DNA of 64,000 nucleotides from Pseudomonas cannabina (GCF_900100365.1 NZ_FNKU01000001.1:4963501-5027500), one strand, 5' to 3'; counted from the stretch's first letter, positions 10,259 through 19,609 are shown. Translations and numbers: made by a program. Notes: a model not told the origin generated them from the letters alone.

Positions 10259-10338
10259 GACGCAGAGCGTCGGACGATAGTTGAGATTATCGTTCCGCAC
10301 GCTCCAGCGTCGGAATATATTGCGTGACGCTCTGCGTC
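10259..10338. repeat. 80-bp palindromic repeat, copy 1
   Basis: The element begins with GACGCAGAGCGTC and ends with its exact complement GACGCTCTGCGTC. It also contains GATAGTTGAGATTATCGTTC, whose complement recurs in the repeat cluster at 19610. It lies just after gbcB and can fold into a long hairpin. Confidence 0.75.
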
Positions 10339-10382
10339 ACAGGTTCTGCGCTGCGCCGCGTAGTCAGGGTTTTGCTGGGCCT

Positions 10383-10649
10383 TCATGCCCCATTCTGACT
10401 CTGCCTGAAAGCCGCCAACGCAGGCAGCAATTGCTGGTCGATGGCCTGGCGGACGGCGGGGAGGAGGGTGGCGCTGCCGGTCAGGAGCTGTTCTACCATG
10501 CGGCGCAAGGCGGTGGCGCGTTCTGCGTTGAGGCCGCATACCGCTTGTGCGCATGCTTGTTCGGCTGTGGTGCCGCCTGGCGTTTCGAACCCCAGAGCTC
10601 TGAGCTGGCCAAGCAGGTCTTCCTGGTCAATCAAGTCCGCGTGCATCAT
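10383..10649 (-). CDS. Small hypothetical protein (88 aa)
   Basis: The frame starting MMHADLIDQEDLLGQLRALG encodes 88 mostly helical residues with no membrane segment or signal peptide. AGGA lies about nine bases before the first ATG; the longer frame upstream lacks a better site. It lies downstream of, and on the same strand as, the DUF6124-like gene, with a 123-bp gap. I do not recognise a function. Confidence 0.6.
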   Translation of the reverse strand: MMHADLIDQEDLLGQLRALGFETPGGTTAEQACAQAVCGLNAERATALRRMVEQLLTGSATLLPAVRQAIDQQLLPALAAFRQSQNGA

Positions 10650-10772
10650 GGCGTCTGTTCCTGTGATCGGGCTTTTTTCCGATTCTGGTAGGACGACGGG
10701 CTGCGGGCAACCCCCGCCTATCACGCGTGGCCGGATTGGCTACACGCACGTCGTTTTCAGTTCACGGCGCGG

Positions 10773-11003
10773 TCATGGGGCCTGGGGATTGTCTATCGTG
10801 CTGTCGATCATCACTTTTGCCATTTCCACCAGATGCATGATCGACAGCGTCATGTCTCGTTGCGTACCGGTCATGCTGTCGCTGAACTCGGCGGCGCTGG
10901 TCATGGCGCAACGCAGCAGGTCACTGGCGTGCATGAGTGCGTCTTCATGGCTGATGTTCGGATTAGCACTGAAGAGGGGCAGGTCGGGGACGATTTTCAG
11001 CAT
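10773..11003 (-). CDS. DUF6124/DUF3077-like small protein
   Basis: A 76-residue protein (MLKIVPDLPLFSANP...). Its core, HASDLLRCAMTSAAEFSD followed by RDMTLSIMHLVEMAKVMID, matches the pattern of the protein at 21777 (VSEILRCASATAYETGD then RDLAFSVVHLINMAKAELE), so the two are paralogues. AGGAG lies six bases before the ATG. The family is common in Pseudomonas and has no proven function that I know of. The upstream 200 bp form a structured leader shared with the paralogue. Confidence 0.8.
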   Translation of the reverse strand: MLKIVPDLPLFSANPNISHEDALMHASDLLRCAMTSAAEFSDSMTGTQRDMTLSIMHLVEMAKVMIDSTIDNPQAP

Positions 11004-11210
11004 GTGAGACTCCTGATCGATCACTGGAAGGTCGTCACTCCGGCTACTGATCTGAAGGTGGCGGCCGAACGCAGGTAGTAGCCCGGTGATTAGGAACCGG
11101 TGCATCCGAAGACGCCCCACGCACGGCCACCATAGAGAGGCAGGCCGTAAAAAAGCGCCTTGCACAAGGTGGCGCATTGCGCCTGATCACATCGAGGGCT
11201 ACTAATCCTC
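11004..11210 (-). ncRNA. Structured 5' leader, copy 1
   Basis: Read on the minus strand, TAGTAGCCC (11204-11196) pairs with GGGCTACTA (11084-11076) as an outer stem. Inside are a UUCG-capped hairpin GCGTC-TTCG-GATGC (11115-11102) and a second hairpin CCGGT...ACCGG. The leader at 21587 has the same order of stems with compensating base changes. The frame of the downstream gene is also open through part of the leader, so a longer protein cannot be fully excluded. Confidence 0.65.
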
Positions 11211-11383
11211 ATCGCTGAATATGCAGCGACCGGCGCAGAGTAGAGATTGAAATCGGCCGGCACAATAGGCCGCGAGCTTCTCGGAAATTTCCTTCAAGCT
11301 AAAGAGACGAGTCCTGCAAATGCGCGACAGATTCTTGTTCATTGTTCAGGTTTGCTAGACTGCGCAGCTTGCCAGGAGCTGCC

Positions 11384-12220
11384 ATGAATTACCGTCACGC
11401 CTACCATGCCGGCAACCACGCCGATGTGTTCAAACACCTCACGCTGACTCGCTTGATCGCCCTCATGGCGCGCAAGGAGCAGCCATTCGCCTATCTCGAT
11501 ACCCACGCCGGTCTCGGTCTTTACGACCTCAAGGGCGATCAGGCCACTCGCACGGGTGAATGGCTCGAGGGCGTCAGTCGTTTGTGGAATACCGAAGACT
11601 TGCCTGCGCTGGCGGCCGATTATCTGCAAGTGCTGCACGACATGAACCCTGATGGCGAACTACGCTACTACCCCGGCTCGCCCGAACTGGCCCGCCGCTT
11701 GACCCGCGAGCGCGAGCGTGTACTGCTCAACGAGAAGCACCCTGAAGACGGGCGTCTGCTCAAGGAAAACATGAAGGGCGACCGCCGCGTGGCGGTGCAC
11801 TTGGGCGAAGGCTGGCATGTGCCGCGTGCCTTGCTGCCGGTCGCTGAAAAGCGCGCGATCATGCTCATTGACCCACCCTTCGAGCAGCTCGACGAAATGA
11901 AACGTTGCGCCGTCGCCCTCAAGGAAACCATCGGGCGCATGCGTCAGACGGTGGCGGCGATCTGGTATCCGATCAAGGACCCGCGTCTGCTGCGGCGCTT
12001 TTATCAGGATCTGGCAGACACCGGCGCGCCGAAGCTGCTGCGCGTCGAGCTGTACGTCCATCCGCTGGACACCCCGGCGAGCCTTAACGGCTCAGGCCTT
12101 GCCATCGCCAACCCGCCATGGGGCCTGGAAGAAGAGTTGCGCGAGCTGATGCCGTATCTGGCCGGGAAGCTGGGTCAGACCCAGGGCGGCTGGAAGATGG
12201 ACTGGTTGATTGCGGAGTAA
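11384..12220 (+). CDS. rlmJ: 23S rRNA (adenine2030-N6)-methyltransferase RlmJ
   Basis: A 278-residue SAM-dependent methyltransferase beginning MNYRHAYHAGNHADVFKH, the hallmark N-terminus of the RlmJ (YhiR) family. YLDTHAGLGLYDL is the cofactor-binding region and MLIDPPFEQ is the catalytic DPPF motif typical of N6-adenine methyltransferases. It modifies A2030 of 23S rRNA. The ATG at 11384 is chosen because AGGAG lies just upstream and the family starts there, not at the ATG 42 bases earlier. Confidence 0.95.
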   Translation: MNYRHAYHAGNHADVFKHLTLTRLIALMARKEQPFAYLDTHAGLGLYDLKGDQATRTGEWLEGVSRLWNTEDLPALAADYLQVLHDMNPDGELRYYPGSPELARRLTRERERVLLNEKHPEDGRLLKENMKGDRRVAVHLGEGWHVPRALLPVAEKRAIMLIDPPFEQLDEMKRCAVALKETIGRMRQTVAAIWYPIKDPRLLRRFYQDLADTGAPKLLRVELYVHPLDTPASLNGSGLAIANPPWGLEEELRELMPYLAGKLGQTQGGWKMDWLIAE

Positions 12221-12249
12221 GTGAGCAGGCCTTGAGTGCCCGAAGGGCG

Positions 12250-12287
12250 CAGCACGAGTGTCGATTATCCTATCGACTCTCGTGCTG
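12250..12287. terminator. Hairpin between convergent rlmJ and autotransporter genes
   Basis: CAGCACGAGTGTCGAT pairs with ATCGACTCTCGTGCTG around a six-base loop, with one mismatch. No long T tract follows. Its place between two converging genes suggests a shared transcript end. Confidence 0.6.
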
Positions 12288-12298
12288 TGACGTCAGGC

Positions 12299-15200
12299 TC
12301 AGAACGCCAGCGTCACCCGTGCATTCAGCGTCTGATCAGACGCATCGCTGATCAACTGACCGTTGTAACTCACCCCGACGCTCAGCGTGTCGCTTAACCC
12401 CAGATCGACACCTGCGCCGAGCACCGCGGCACTGCGCGAGATCGGTGCCCCGGACAGTTCGAAGGTATCGCCGCCGCTGAAGGCTGCGCGGCTCTCTGGC
12501 GTCACGTCGCCGTAGGCACGACGCCAGCCCAGTGTCGCGTTGGGTTTGATCGCAACGCTGCCCGCATTCAAGCGAGTGGCGGCACGCAGGCCGACGGTGC
12601 TGAACGTGATGCTGTTGTCCTGAGACTTGTTCTCCAGTCTGACTGCGTTGCTGTTCTCATCGAAGGCGTCCGTGTCCAGTCGCACATGCGCGAGGTTGGC
12701 GAAGGGCTCAAGCTGCGCGTTGCCCAGCTCGATGGCGTAACCCAGCTCGCCAAACACCTGATTGGTCGCCGCTTTGTAGTCTTCTTTGAAATGCTCGGAA
12801 GAGCCCGGCAAGTCCAGTGTGCGCTTGGCTGTCAGCTCGTGCCAGGTGTGTACCGCGCCGAGGCGCAGGCCAAGCTGGCCCCATTTGGCGCCGGCATAAA
12901 CGCCCAGATGGTAATTGTCGCTGTCAGTAGAGCCGGAGGCATGCCGCAGATCGAAGCTGCTGTTGCTGAAACCGGCCAGCGCGCCCAGACGCCAGGTGTC
13001 GTCGAGCGGCACGTCTGCGCCGAACAGCAGGCCGCTGGTATGCGTGTCGAGGCCCGACACATCACGAGTGCTTTCGGTCTTGCCGGTCGCGCCAATGGCC
13101 TGAGTCCAGACCACGCCACGCGTGTCATCACCGGCGAGAGTTTGTGTCGTGCTGCCGAATACGGGTGCCGACTGCGCTTGCTGCAGGCGATCGTTCATGG
13201 CGTTGCGCACCAGGCGACTGTCTTCGATCAGCGCCGATTGCGTCGACGCATGCAGCTCATTGGACAGTGCCTTGAACGTGGCCTGAGCGGTTGACGCGTC
13301 ATCCTGCACCACCTGACGCCAGAGCGCATTGCCTGCGCCAGCGCTGTCCAGACCTTGCGCGACGGCTCGTGCATTGCGGCTGGTCGCCAGGCTGGAGAAG
13401 GTTCGTGCGTTACGGTCCAGCGTCAGCCCGACATCGGTTGCGGTGTAGTTCAACGTCGGGGTAAGGAAGGCGAAATTGGTTTGCACGGTGGCAAACGCAC
13501 CACTCACGCCGCCGGCTGCCGAGAGGATCGAGTAACGGCTCGCGGCCAGCCAGTTGCCGCCTTCGACCAGTGAGAGTGTGCTGTTATTAATCGTCGCCCG
13601 GCCGCTGGCGACGATGCGGTCGGCATTGCCATTGGCGTCTGACTCGACCTGATAGACCGAGCCCTGAGCAAGGTTTACATCACCGTTGACGTTCAGTTGC
13701 CCGACCGAGTTGCCCGGCGCAACCACGCCGCTCTGCGCGACATTGATGCCGCCGACTGAGCCGTTGCCGCCCAGCGTTGCGCCTTGCTGCACGCTGACGA
13801 TGGAGTTACCGAGGTTACCGTTGACCGCCAGACGACCCGCTTGCACGGTTGTCGCGCCGGACAGGCTGTTGTTACCGGTCAGGTTCAGCGAACCGGCACC
13901 ACGCTTGATCAACGCACCGCTGCCTGCCAGCGTGTTGGCCAGGGCGTCGTTGGTCGATTGATCGACCACCAGCGTCGCGTTGTCGGTGATCGTGCCGCTG
14001 CCAAAGGCCTGAGCGTGACCGGTCAGCACGCCGCCGTTGATCACGGTGCCGCCCGAGTAGGTATTGTTGCCGGTCAGCATCAGGTTACCGGTGCCGTTCT
14101 TGATCAGCGCGCCGCTGCCGCTGATGTCGTTGCGCCAGGCGTCGATGGCGTTATAGCCGCCCAGGCTGGCGTTCATGTTGACCGTGACGTTGGCATTGAA
14201 CGCTGCGTAGCCATCGCCTGCTGCGTACAGGTTCAGACGGCCATAGCCGCCGGACTGATCGATCACCGCGTAGCCCGACGAAATTTCAGTGGTCGCCAGG
14301 ATCTCGCGGCGCTGACTCGCGTCCAGATACGGGAAGCGTGTTTCCAGCAACACTTCGGCGCTGACCGGCACTACGGGGGCCAGGTTGGTCGGGCCAACCG
14401 GGTCGAAGCCATAGGTCATGCGCGAGGTGTACAGCGCCTTGTCCAGCGCGTGTTGGGAGGTGCGGTCGGTGGCCGGGTCGATGGTTGCCATGCAATTGTT
14501 GACGTCGCCGCCGCACTGCGCGGTGAAATAACTCAGTGCCTGGGCGCGGGCGTCGGCGCGCAGTTGCGCGTTGGCCGGGTTGGACAGGTTGTCGATGGCA
14601 AAGTAGGTGGCGGTGATGCGCCCGCCCATCACGTCGAACGGCGAGTGCATGCCGGCTTCGATGCGGTTGTTGCCAATCTCCGAGGCGCGCAGCATCAACT
14701 CGCTGAAACGCTCAGGGATGGCGTAGCCCAATGCGTAGGAAGACAAATAGGCTGCGTTGGTATGCCCGCTGGGGAAACCCGAGTCGCTGGCTGGCGTGGT
14801 GCTTTGCGCCGGGCGCAGGGAAGGTGCAACCACGAACGCCAGGCTTTGCCCGTCCAGACTCTGACGCCACGGGCGCGGGTACAGATAATGAGACTTGGCC
14901 GGCGTGGTGGACGCATCGTTGCGCACGGCACCGACCAGATCGACCACCTTACCCAGCGCCGACGTCGAGCTGCCTGCGCCATTGCCCTTGTCGTCGTATT
15001 TGACGGTTTTGTTGCTGTCATCGAATTGCGTGATGGTGGTGAAAGCGCCAGCGCCTGCTCTGTAGGCCGCGGTCAACGAGCCCAGGCCGCTGGTGGCGCT
15101 GTAGCTCTGGTCACGGCGATCATCGAAATAGGCGGCGGTTTCCTGAGCCAGCGTGCGCGAGTTGGCGCGGTCAACCACGATTTGCAGGTTGCGCCGCAGC

Positions 15201-15397
15201 AGGCTCTGCCCCAGCGCGGTCGGTGTGCCGGTATCCCAGGTCGCACCGGTGGTCCACAACGTGTCGAACCCGGAAAGCAGATCGACGCCGTTGATCCTGT
15301 CGTCACCTGAGCGTCCTGCCGCATGCACTGAAACGGCCAGCATGGAAAGTATCAGGGACGACACCATGATCTGGGCAACCGGTTTATTGCATCGCAT
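12299..15397 (-). CDS. Autotransporter with PAP2-type acid phosphatase passenger
   Basis: A 1,032-residue type V secretion protein. A signal peptide (MRCNKPVAQ... ending SVHAA) is followed by a passenger with the class A/PAP2 phosphatase signatures in order: KSHYLYPRP (K-x6-RP), PSGHT, and NRIEAGMHSPFD (R-x5-H-x3-D). Next come autotransporter-associated beta-strand repeats such as GSGALIKNGTGNLMLTGNNT, then a C-terminal 12-strand barrel ending in ARVTLAF with the usual terminal Phe. It probably displays or releases a phosphatase at the cell surface. ATG at 15397 has AAGG upstream; a GTG at 15412 would add five residues. Confidence 0.9.
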   Translation of the reverse strand: MRCNKPVAQIMVSSLILSMLAVSVHAAGRSGDDRINGVDLLSGFDTLWTTGATWDTGTPTALGQSLLRRNLQIVVDRANSRTLAQETAAYFDDRRDQSYSATSGLGSLTAAYRAGAGAFTTITQFDDSNKTVKYDDKGNGAGSSTSALGKVVDLVGAVRNDASTTPAKSHYLYPRPWRQSLDGQSLAFVVAPSLRPAQSTTPASDSGFPSGHTNAAYLSSYALGYAIPERFSELMLRASEIGNNRIEAGMHSPFDVMGGRITATYFAIDNLSNPANAQLRADARAQALSYFTAQCGGDVNNCMATIDPATDRTSQHALDKALYTSRMTYGFDPVGPTNLAPVVPVSAEVLLETRFPYLDASQRREILATTEISSGYAVIDQSGGYGRLNLYAAGDGYAAFNANVTVNMNASLGGYNAIDAWRNDISGSGALIKNGTGNLMLTGNNTYSGGTVINGGVLTGHAQAFGSGTITDNATLVVDQSTNDALANTLAGSGALIKRGAGSLNLTGNNSLSGATTVQAGRLAVNGNLGNSIVSVQQGATLGGNGSVGGINVAQSGVVAPGNSVGQLNVNGDVNLAQGSVYQVESDANGNADRIVASGRATINNSTLSLVEGGNWLAASRYSILSAAGGVSGAFATVQTNFAFLTPTLNYTATDVGLTLDRNARTFSSLATSRNARAVAQGLDSAGAGNALWRQVVQDDASTAQATFKALSNELHASTQSALIEDSRLVRNAMNDRLQQAQSAPVFGSTTQTLAGDDTRGVVWTQAIGATGKTESTRDVSGLDTHTSGLLFGADVPLDDTWRLGALAGFSNSSFDLRHASGSTDSDNYHLGVYAGAKWGQLGLRLGAVHTWHELTAKRTLDLPGSSEHFKEDYKAATNQVFGELGYAIELGNAQLEPFANLAHVRLDTDAFDENSNAVRLENKSQDNSITFSTVGLRAATRLNAGSVAIKPNATLGWRRAYGDVTPESRAAFSGGDTFELSGAPISRSAAVLGAGVDLGLSDTLSVGVSYNGQLISDASDQTLNARVTLAF

Positions 15398-15616
15398 AGC
15401 GTGCGCCTTCACTCAATTCGAATAAGGCGCAGACCCTAGCAAGCAGGTCTTACACTGAGATGTATCTGCCATGACACATTTGTGGTGGTTGAGGGTGTAT
15501 GCCGGATCGATGGAGCATACAGCGCTATCGATATTCTCTAACGGTATTTAAAATCTCTTTCTTATAGCTATACAGTTCCTTCTTTCAGTCATGCACGTTC
15601 TGGAGTCGGAGTTCTC

Positions 15617-16513
15617 ATGCCAGCAGCCTCCCTCGCTTCATCGCCCACTCACATCGCTTCACAAGCGTTTGATGTGCGTCCATTCACCGACAGGGTGGGC
15701 GCGGAAATCGTTGGGCTGGACCTGTCCAGACCGCTGAACGATGTCGACTTCGCACGCGTGCATCAGGCGCATCTGGATCATCATGTCGTGGTGTTTCGTG
15801 ACCAGCACATCACGCCGCAACAGCAGGTGGATTTCAGCCGTCGCTTTGGTGTGTTGCAGATCCACGTGCTCAAGCAGTTTCTGCTGGCCAATCACCCGGA
15901 AATCCTCATCGTTTCCAACATCGTCGAGAACGGTCAGCCGGTAGGTCTGGGCGATGCCGGTAAATACTGGCATTCGGATCTGTCCTATAAAGAGCTGCCG
16001 AGCCTGGGCTCGATGCTGTACGCCCAAGAGCTGCCGAGTGAAGGCGGCGATACGCTGTTCGCAGACATGCATCAGGCCTGGGATACCTTGCCGCAACACT
16101 TGCGCGATGCGGTTGAAGGGCGCTTTGCTGTTCACAGTTATACCGCGCGCTACGCCGAGGGCCATAACGCGGCCAATTGGCGGCCGACCCTGACGGCAGA
16201 ACAACTGGCACAGGTGGTCGAAGTCAGCCATCCGGTTGTGCGCACTCATCCTGAAACCGGTCGCAAGGCGCTGTTTGTCAGCGAGGGCTTCACCACGCAC
16301 ATTCTCGGCCTGCCGGAAGACGAAAGTCAGCAGATTCTCCTTGAGCTGTACGCCCACAGCGTGCGCCCCGAGCATATCTATCGCCACCAGTGGCAAGCCA
16401 ACGACATGGTGTTCTGGGACAACCGTTCTCTGATTCACTTGGCCGCCGGTTGCCCGGCCCATCTGCGCCGCAAACTGCATCGCACGACCATTCAAGGCAC
16501 TGCGCCGTTTTGA
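15617..16513 (+). CDS. TauD/TfdA-family Fe(II)/2-oxoglutarate dioxygenase
   Basis: A 298-residue dioxygenase of the TauD family. The iron ligands are HSD in YWHSDLSYKELPS (about residue 119) and a distal His in LRRKLHRTTI near the C-terminus; the Arg in that segment would bind 2-oxoglutarate. Such enzymes cleave taurine, alkylsulfonates or related compounds to sulfite and an aldehyde. It is the first gene of a unit followed 16 bp later by an ABC importer, consistent with use of an organosulfur compound. The exact substrate is not visible in the sequence. GGAG precedes the ATG. Confidence 0.85.
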   Translation: MPAASLASSPTHIASQAFDVRPFTDRVGAEIVGLDLSRPLNDVDFARVHQAHLDHHVVVFRDQHITPQQQVDFSRRFGVLQIHVLKQFLLANHPEILIVSNIVENGQPVGLGDAGKYWHSDLSYKELPSLGSMLYAQELPSEGGDTLFADMHQAWDTLPQHLRDAVEGRFAVHSYTARYAEGHNAANWRPTLTAEQLAQVVEVSHPVVRTHPETGRKALFVSEGFTTHILGLPEDESQQILLELYAHSVRPEHIYRHQWQANDMVFWDNRSLIHLAAGCPAHLRRKLHRTTIQGTAPF

Positions 16514-16529
16514 TTCAGGAGAGCCGTTC

Positions 16530-17390
16530 ATGAATGCTGTCGCGCAAGGCCACACGGTCAGCACGAGCGCCCAACCGCAAGAAGCGCTGTTGCAGGTTCG
16601 CGGCGTCAGCCTCGAATACCGCACGCCAGAGCGCGTGGTGCGGGCGACGCATCAGGTCAGTTTCGAGATCGACCCTTCTGATCGCTTCGTCCTGCTCGGC
16701 CCGTCCGGCTGCGGCAAGTCCACGCTGCTCAAAGCGGTGGCCGGGTTCATTCAGCCCAGCGAGGGCGAGATTCGTCTGGCGGGCAGTCAGGTCACCGAGC
16801 CCGGCCCTGATCGTATCGTGGTGTTTCAGGAGTTCGACCAGTTGCCGCCATGGAAAACCGTGATCGAGAACGTCATGTTTCCACTGCTGGCGTCACGCAC
16901 CTTGAAACGGCCCGAGGCACTGGAGCGCGCCCGTTATTACCTGGAGAAAGTCGGTCTCAGCGCATTTGCCGACGCCTATCCGCACACCTTGTCCGGCGGC
17001 ATGAAAGCCCGTGTGGCGATTGCCCGCGCCTTGGCCATGCAGCCGAAAATCCTGCTGATGGACGAGCCGTTCGCCGCGCTGGACGCACTGACCCGCCGCA
17101 AGATGCAGGAAGAGCTGCTGGAGCTATGGGATGAAGTGCGCTTCACGTTGTTGTTCGTCACGCATTCGATCGAAGAAGCGCTGGTGGTGGGCAATCGCAT
17201 CCTGCTGTTGTCGCCGCATCCGGGCCGTGTGCGCGCGGAAATCAACAGCCACCAGTACGACCTGAAAAGCCTCGGCGGCGTCGGCTTCCAGCAAACCGCA
17301 CAGCGCATTCATCGCTTGTTGTTCGATGAAGGTGATGCCGGGACCGTCGAGCAGGAATTGAATTTTCAGGATATCCGGATTGCTTATTGA
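16530..17390 (+). CDS. Sulfonate/taurine-type ABC importer, ATP-binding protein
   Basis: A 286-residue ABC ATPase of the SsuB/TauB/NrtD group. Walker A is GPSGCGKST, the Q-loop lies in VVFQEFDQLPPW, the signature is [15 protein letters not shown] and Walker B is ILLMDEPFAALD, followed by an H-loop in FVTHSIEEAL. It would power uptake with the permease at 17667 and the binding protein at 18572. It starts 16 bp after the dioxygenase stop. A 276-bp gap filled with repeats separates it from the permease, which is unusual inside an operon. Confidence 0.88.
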   Translation: MNAVAQGHTVSTSAQPQEALLQVRGVSLEYRTPERVVRATHQVSFEIDPSDRFVLLGPSGCGKSTLLKAVAGFIQPSEGEIRLAGSQVTEPGPDRIVVFQEFDQLPPWKTVIENVMFPLLASRTLKRPEALERARYYLEKVGLSAFADAYPHTLSGGMKARVAIARALAMQPKILLMDEPFAALDALTRRKMQEELLELWDEVRFTLLFVTHSIEEALVVGNRILLLSPHPGRVRAEINSHQYDLKSLGGVGFQQTAQRIHRLLFDEGDAGTVEQELNFQDIRIAY

Positions 17391-17457
17391 TACGTGATTA
17401 ATCGTTCGCTCTGCGCTCATCGTTATGCACTGGTATTGATACTCCGAAAACCGGGCT

Positions 17458-17601
17458 TCTGTGGGAGCGGATCGGTTGACGCTTCGCTTGTCCGCGAAGA
17501 CAAGCTTCTGTGGGAGCGGACTTGTCCGCGAAGACGGTATTTCAGACGATGCATCTTCGGAGAATGTACCGGACCTTTCGCGAACAAGTCCGCTCCCACG
17601 T
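17458..17601. repeat. REP/BIME cluster inside an ABC operon
   Basis: At least three REP units of the type GTGGGAGCGGACTTGTCCGC lie in head-to-head and tail orientations (17461, 17510, and the complement ending at 17601). The spacer between the last two reads as the reverse complement of the spacer in the cluster at 38926. Such repeats can stabilise upstream mRNA or act as gyrase or IHF sites. Confidence 0.85.
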
Positions 17602-17666
17602 GACCATAAGCGCTCCAGAGCATTGGCACGACAGTCACAAACTGATTACTACCGAGAACCTAAACC

Positions 17667-18533
17667 ATGAGCCTCGCACCGCCTGTTCGCGAAGAATACG
17701 AAGTCACGCTGGAGCCTTTCACGCAGGAAGACCTGGCCCGCGACCTGCCGCTGGCGCAGCGCATCTGGCAACTGGGCTGGGTGCGCAAAAGCGTGATCAT
17801 GATCGCTCTTGCAGTGATCTGGGAGCTGGCTGCGCGCCTGCAAAACAACGACCTGCTGCTGCCGGGTTTCCTGCAAACGGCCGCCGCTTTTTATGACGGG
17901 CTGATCTCCGGCGAGCTGCCGAGCAAGGTGTGGATTTCCCTGACCGTGCTGATTCAGGGCTACCTGATCGGCATCGTGCTGGCGTTCGTCCTGACCACGC
18001 TGGCCGTGTCCACCCAGTTGGGCCGTGACCTGCTCACCACGCTGACCGCCATGTTCAATCCGCTGCCGGCCATTGCCTTGCTACCGTTGGCGCTGTTGTG
18101 GTTCGGGCTGGGGCAGAACAGCCTGATCTTCGTGCTGGTACATTCGGTGCTGTGGGCGCTGGCGCTCAATACCTACGCGGGTTTTCTCGGTGTCTCGGAA
18201 ACCCAGCGCATGGCCGGGCGCAACTATGGCCTCAAGGGTTTGCGCTTTGTCTGGCATATCCTGATTCCCGCCGCGCTGCCCTCCATTCTCGCCGGCCTGA
18301 AAATCGGCTGGGCCTTTGCCTGGCGCACCCTGATCGCCGCCGAGCTGGTCTTCGGCGCATCGTCCGGCAAGGGCGGTCTGGGTTGGTACATCTTCCAGAA
18401 TCGTAACGAGCTGTACACCGACAAAGTCTTCGCAGGCCTGGCAGCGGTGATCCTCATCGGTCTGCTGGTCGAGAACCTGCTGTTCGCCAACATCGAGCGC
18501 CTGACCGTCAAGCGCTGGGGCATGCAGCGTTGA
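17667..18533 (+). CDS. Sulfonate/taurine-type ABC importer, permease
   Basis: A 288-residue inner-membrane permease of the SsuC/TauC type. About six hydrophobic segments are visible after an N-terminal cytoplasmic stretch of about 40 residues. The EAA-like loop that contacts the ATPase falls around AGRNYGLKGLRFVWHILIPAALP. Its partner genes are the ATPase upstream and the binding protein 38 bp downstream. Substrate is inferred only from the TauD-like neighbour. Confidence 0.87.
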   Translation: MSLAPPVREEYEVTLEPFTQEDLARDLPLAQRIWQLGWVRKSVIMIALAVIWELAARLQNNDLLLPGFLQTAAAFYDGLISGELPSKVWISLTVLIQGYLIGIVLAFVLTTLAVSTQLGRDLLTTLTAMFNPLPAIALLPLALLWFGLGQNSLIFVLVHSVLWALALNTYAGFLGVSETQRMAGRNYGLKGLRFVWHILIPAALPSILAGLKIGWAFAWRTLIAAELVFGASSGKGGLGWYIFQNRNELYTDKVFAGLAAVILIGLLVENLLFANIERLTVKRWGMQR

Positions 18534-18571
18534 TTCGCCGTCTTCTTTTGAATAATCAGGGTGAGAACAAC

Positions 18572-19591
18572 ATGACAACTGCATTTCACCGCCCGGCACT
18601 GAGTGTGCTGGCAGCCACTCTCGGCCTGTTCGGCGCACTGGTCAGCAGCGGCGCGCAGGCGGAAGGCAAGATCAGCATTGCTCAGCAATTCGGCATCGGC
18701 TATCTGATCCTCGACGTGGTGCGCGATCAGAAACTGATCGAAAAGCACGGCAAAGAGCAGGGCCTGGACATCAAGGTTGACTGGAACAGCATCTCCGGCG
18801 CCACGGCAATGAACGAAGCGCTGCTGGCCGGTGCCCTGGACGTGGTGTCGGCAGGCGTGCCACCGATGCTGACCATCTGGGACCGCACCAAGGGCAAGCA
18901 GAACGTCAAGGCCATCGCCTCGCTGGGCTCGATGCCCAACTACCTGCTGACCAACAACCCCAACGTGAAAACCATCAAGGACTTCACTGACCAGGACCGC
19001 ATCGCCGTGCCTGCTGCTGGCGTGGGCTTCCAGTCGCGCACCTTGCAGATCGAGACGGCCAAGGTGTTTGGTAACGACAACTACAAGAAATTCGACAACA
19101 TCTCGGTGAGCCTCGCGCACCCGGATGCCACCGCAGCATTGCTGGCGGGCGGTTCGGAAATCAACTCGCACTTCTCCAGCCCGCCGTTCCAGTACCAAGC
19201 GCTGGAAAACCCCAACGTCCACAAAGTGCTCAGTTCCTATGACGTGCTCGGCGGTCAGGCCACGTTCAACATGCTCTACACCACCGAAAAATTCCACGAC
19301 GAAAACCCCAAGACCTACAAGGCGTTCTACGACGCGCTGGCCGAAGCCGAGAAGATCATCAAGGCCGACAAGCCCGCTGCCGCGCAGACCTACATCCGCG
19401 TCGAGCAATCGAAGCTGCCGCTGTCGCTGGTAGATAAGATCGTTTCCGACCCGGAAATCGACTTCACCATCACCCCGCAGCGCACCTTCATCTACGCCGA
19501 AAAACTGCATGAACTGGGTGTGCTGAAAAACAAGGCGGCGAGCTGGAAGGACTACTTCTTCGAAGAAGCGCATGGCACCGAGGGCAGCTGA
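18572..19591 (+). CDS. Sulfonate/taurine-type ABC importer, periplasmic binding protein
   Basis: A 339-residue protein of the SsuA/TauA/NMT1-like class. The N-terminus (MTTAFHRPALSV... ending SSGAQA) is a Sec signal peptide. The mature part starts EGKISIAQQFGIGYL and includes the lobe-linking pattern GALDVVSAGVPPML seen in sulfonate- and nitrate-type receptors. It is the last gene of the importer unit and is followed by palindromic repeats that may end the transcript. Confidence 0.87.
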   Translation: MTTAFHRPALSVLAATLGLFGALVSSGAQAEGKISIAQQFGIGYLILDVVRDQKLIEKHGKEQGLDIKVDWNSISGATAMNEALLAGALDVVSAGVPPMLTIWDRTKGKQNVKAIASLGSMPNYLLTNNPNVKTIKDFTDQDRIAVPAAGVGFQSRTLQIETAKVFGNDNYKKFDNISVSLAHPDATAALLAGGSEINSHFSSPPFQYQALENPNVHKVLSSYDVLGGQATFNMLYTTEKFHDENPKTYKAFYDALAEAEKIIKADKPAAAQTYIRVEQSKLPLSLVDKIVSDPEIDFTITPQRTFIYAEKLHELGVLKNKAASWKDYFFEEAHGTEGS

Positions 19592-19609
19592 TCGGCGCGG
19601 TTTGAAGAT

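Noticed and set aside
13784-15310. Long plus-strand open frame of 508 codons
   Set aside because: It is antisense to the autotransporter, whose signal peptide, phosphatase motifs and barrel are clear. High GC and codon bias create such shadows.
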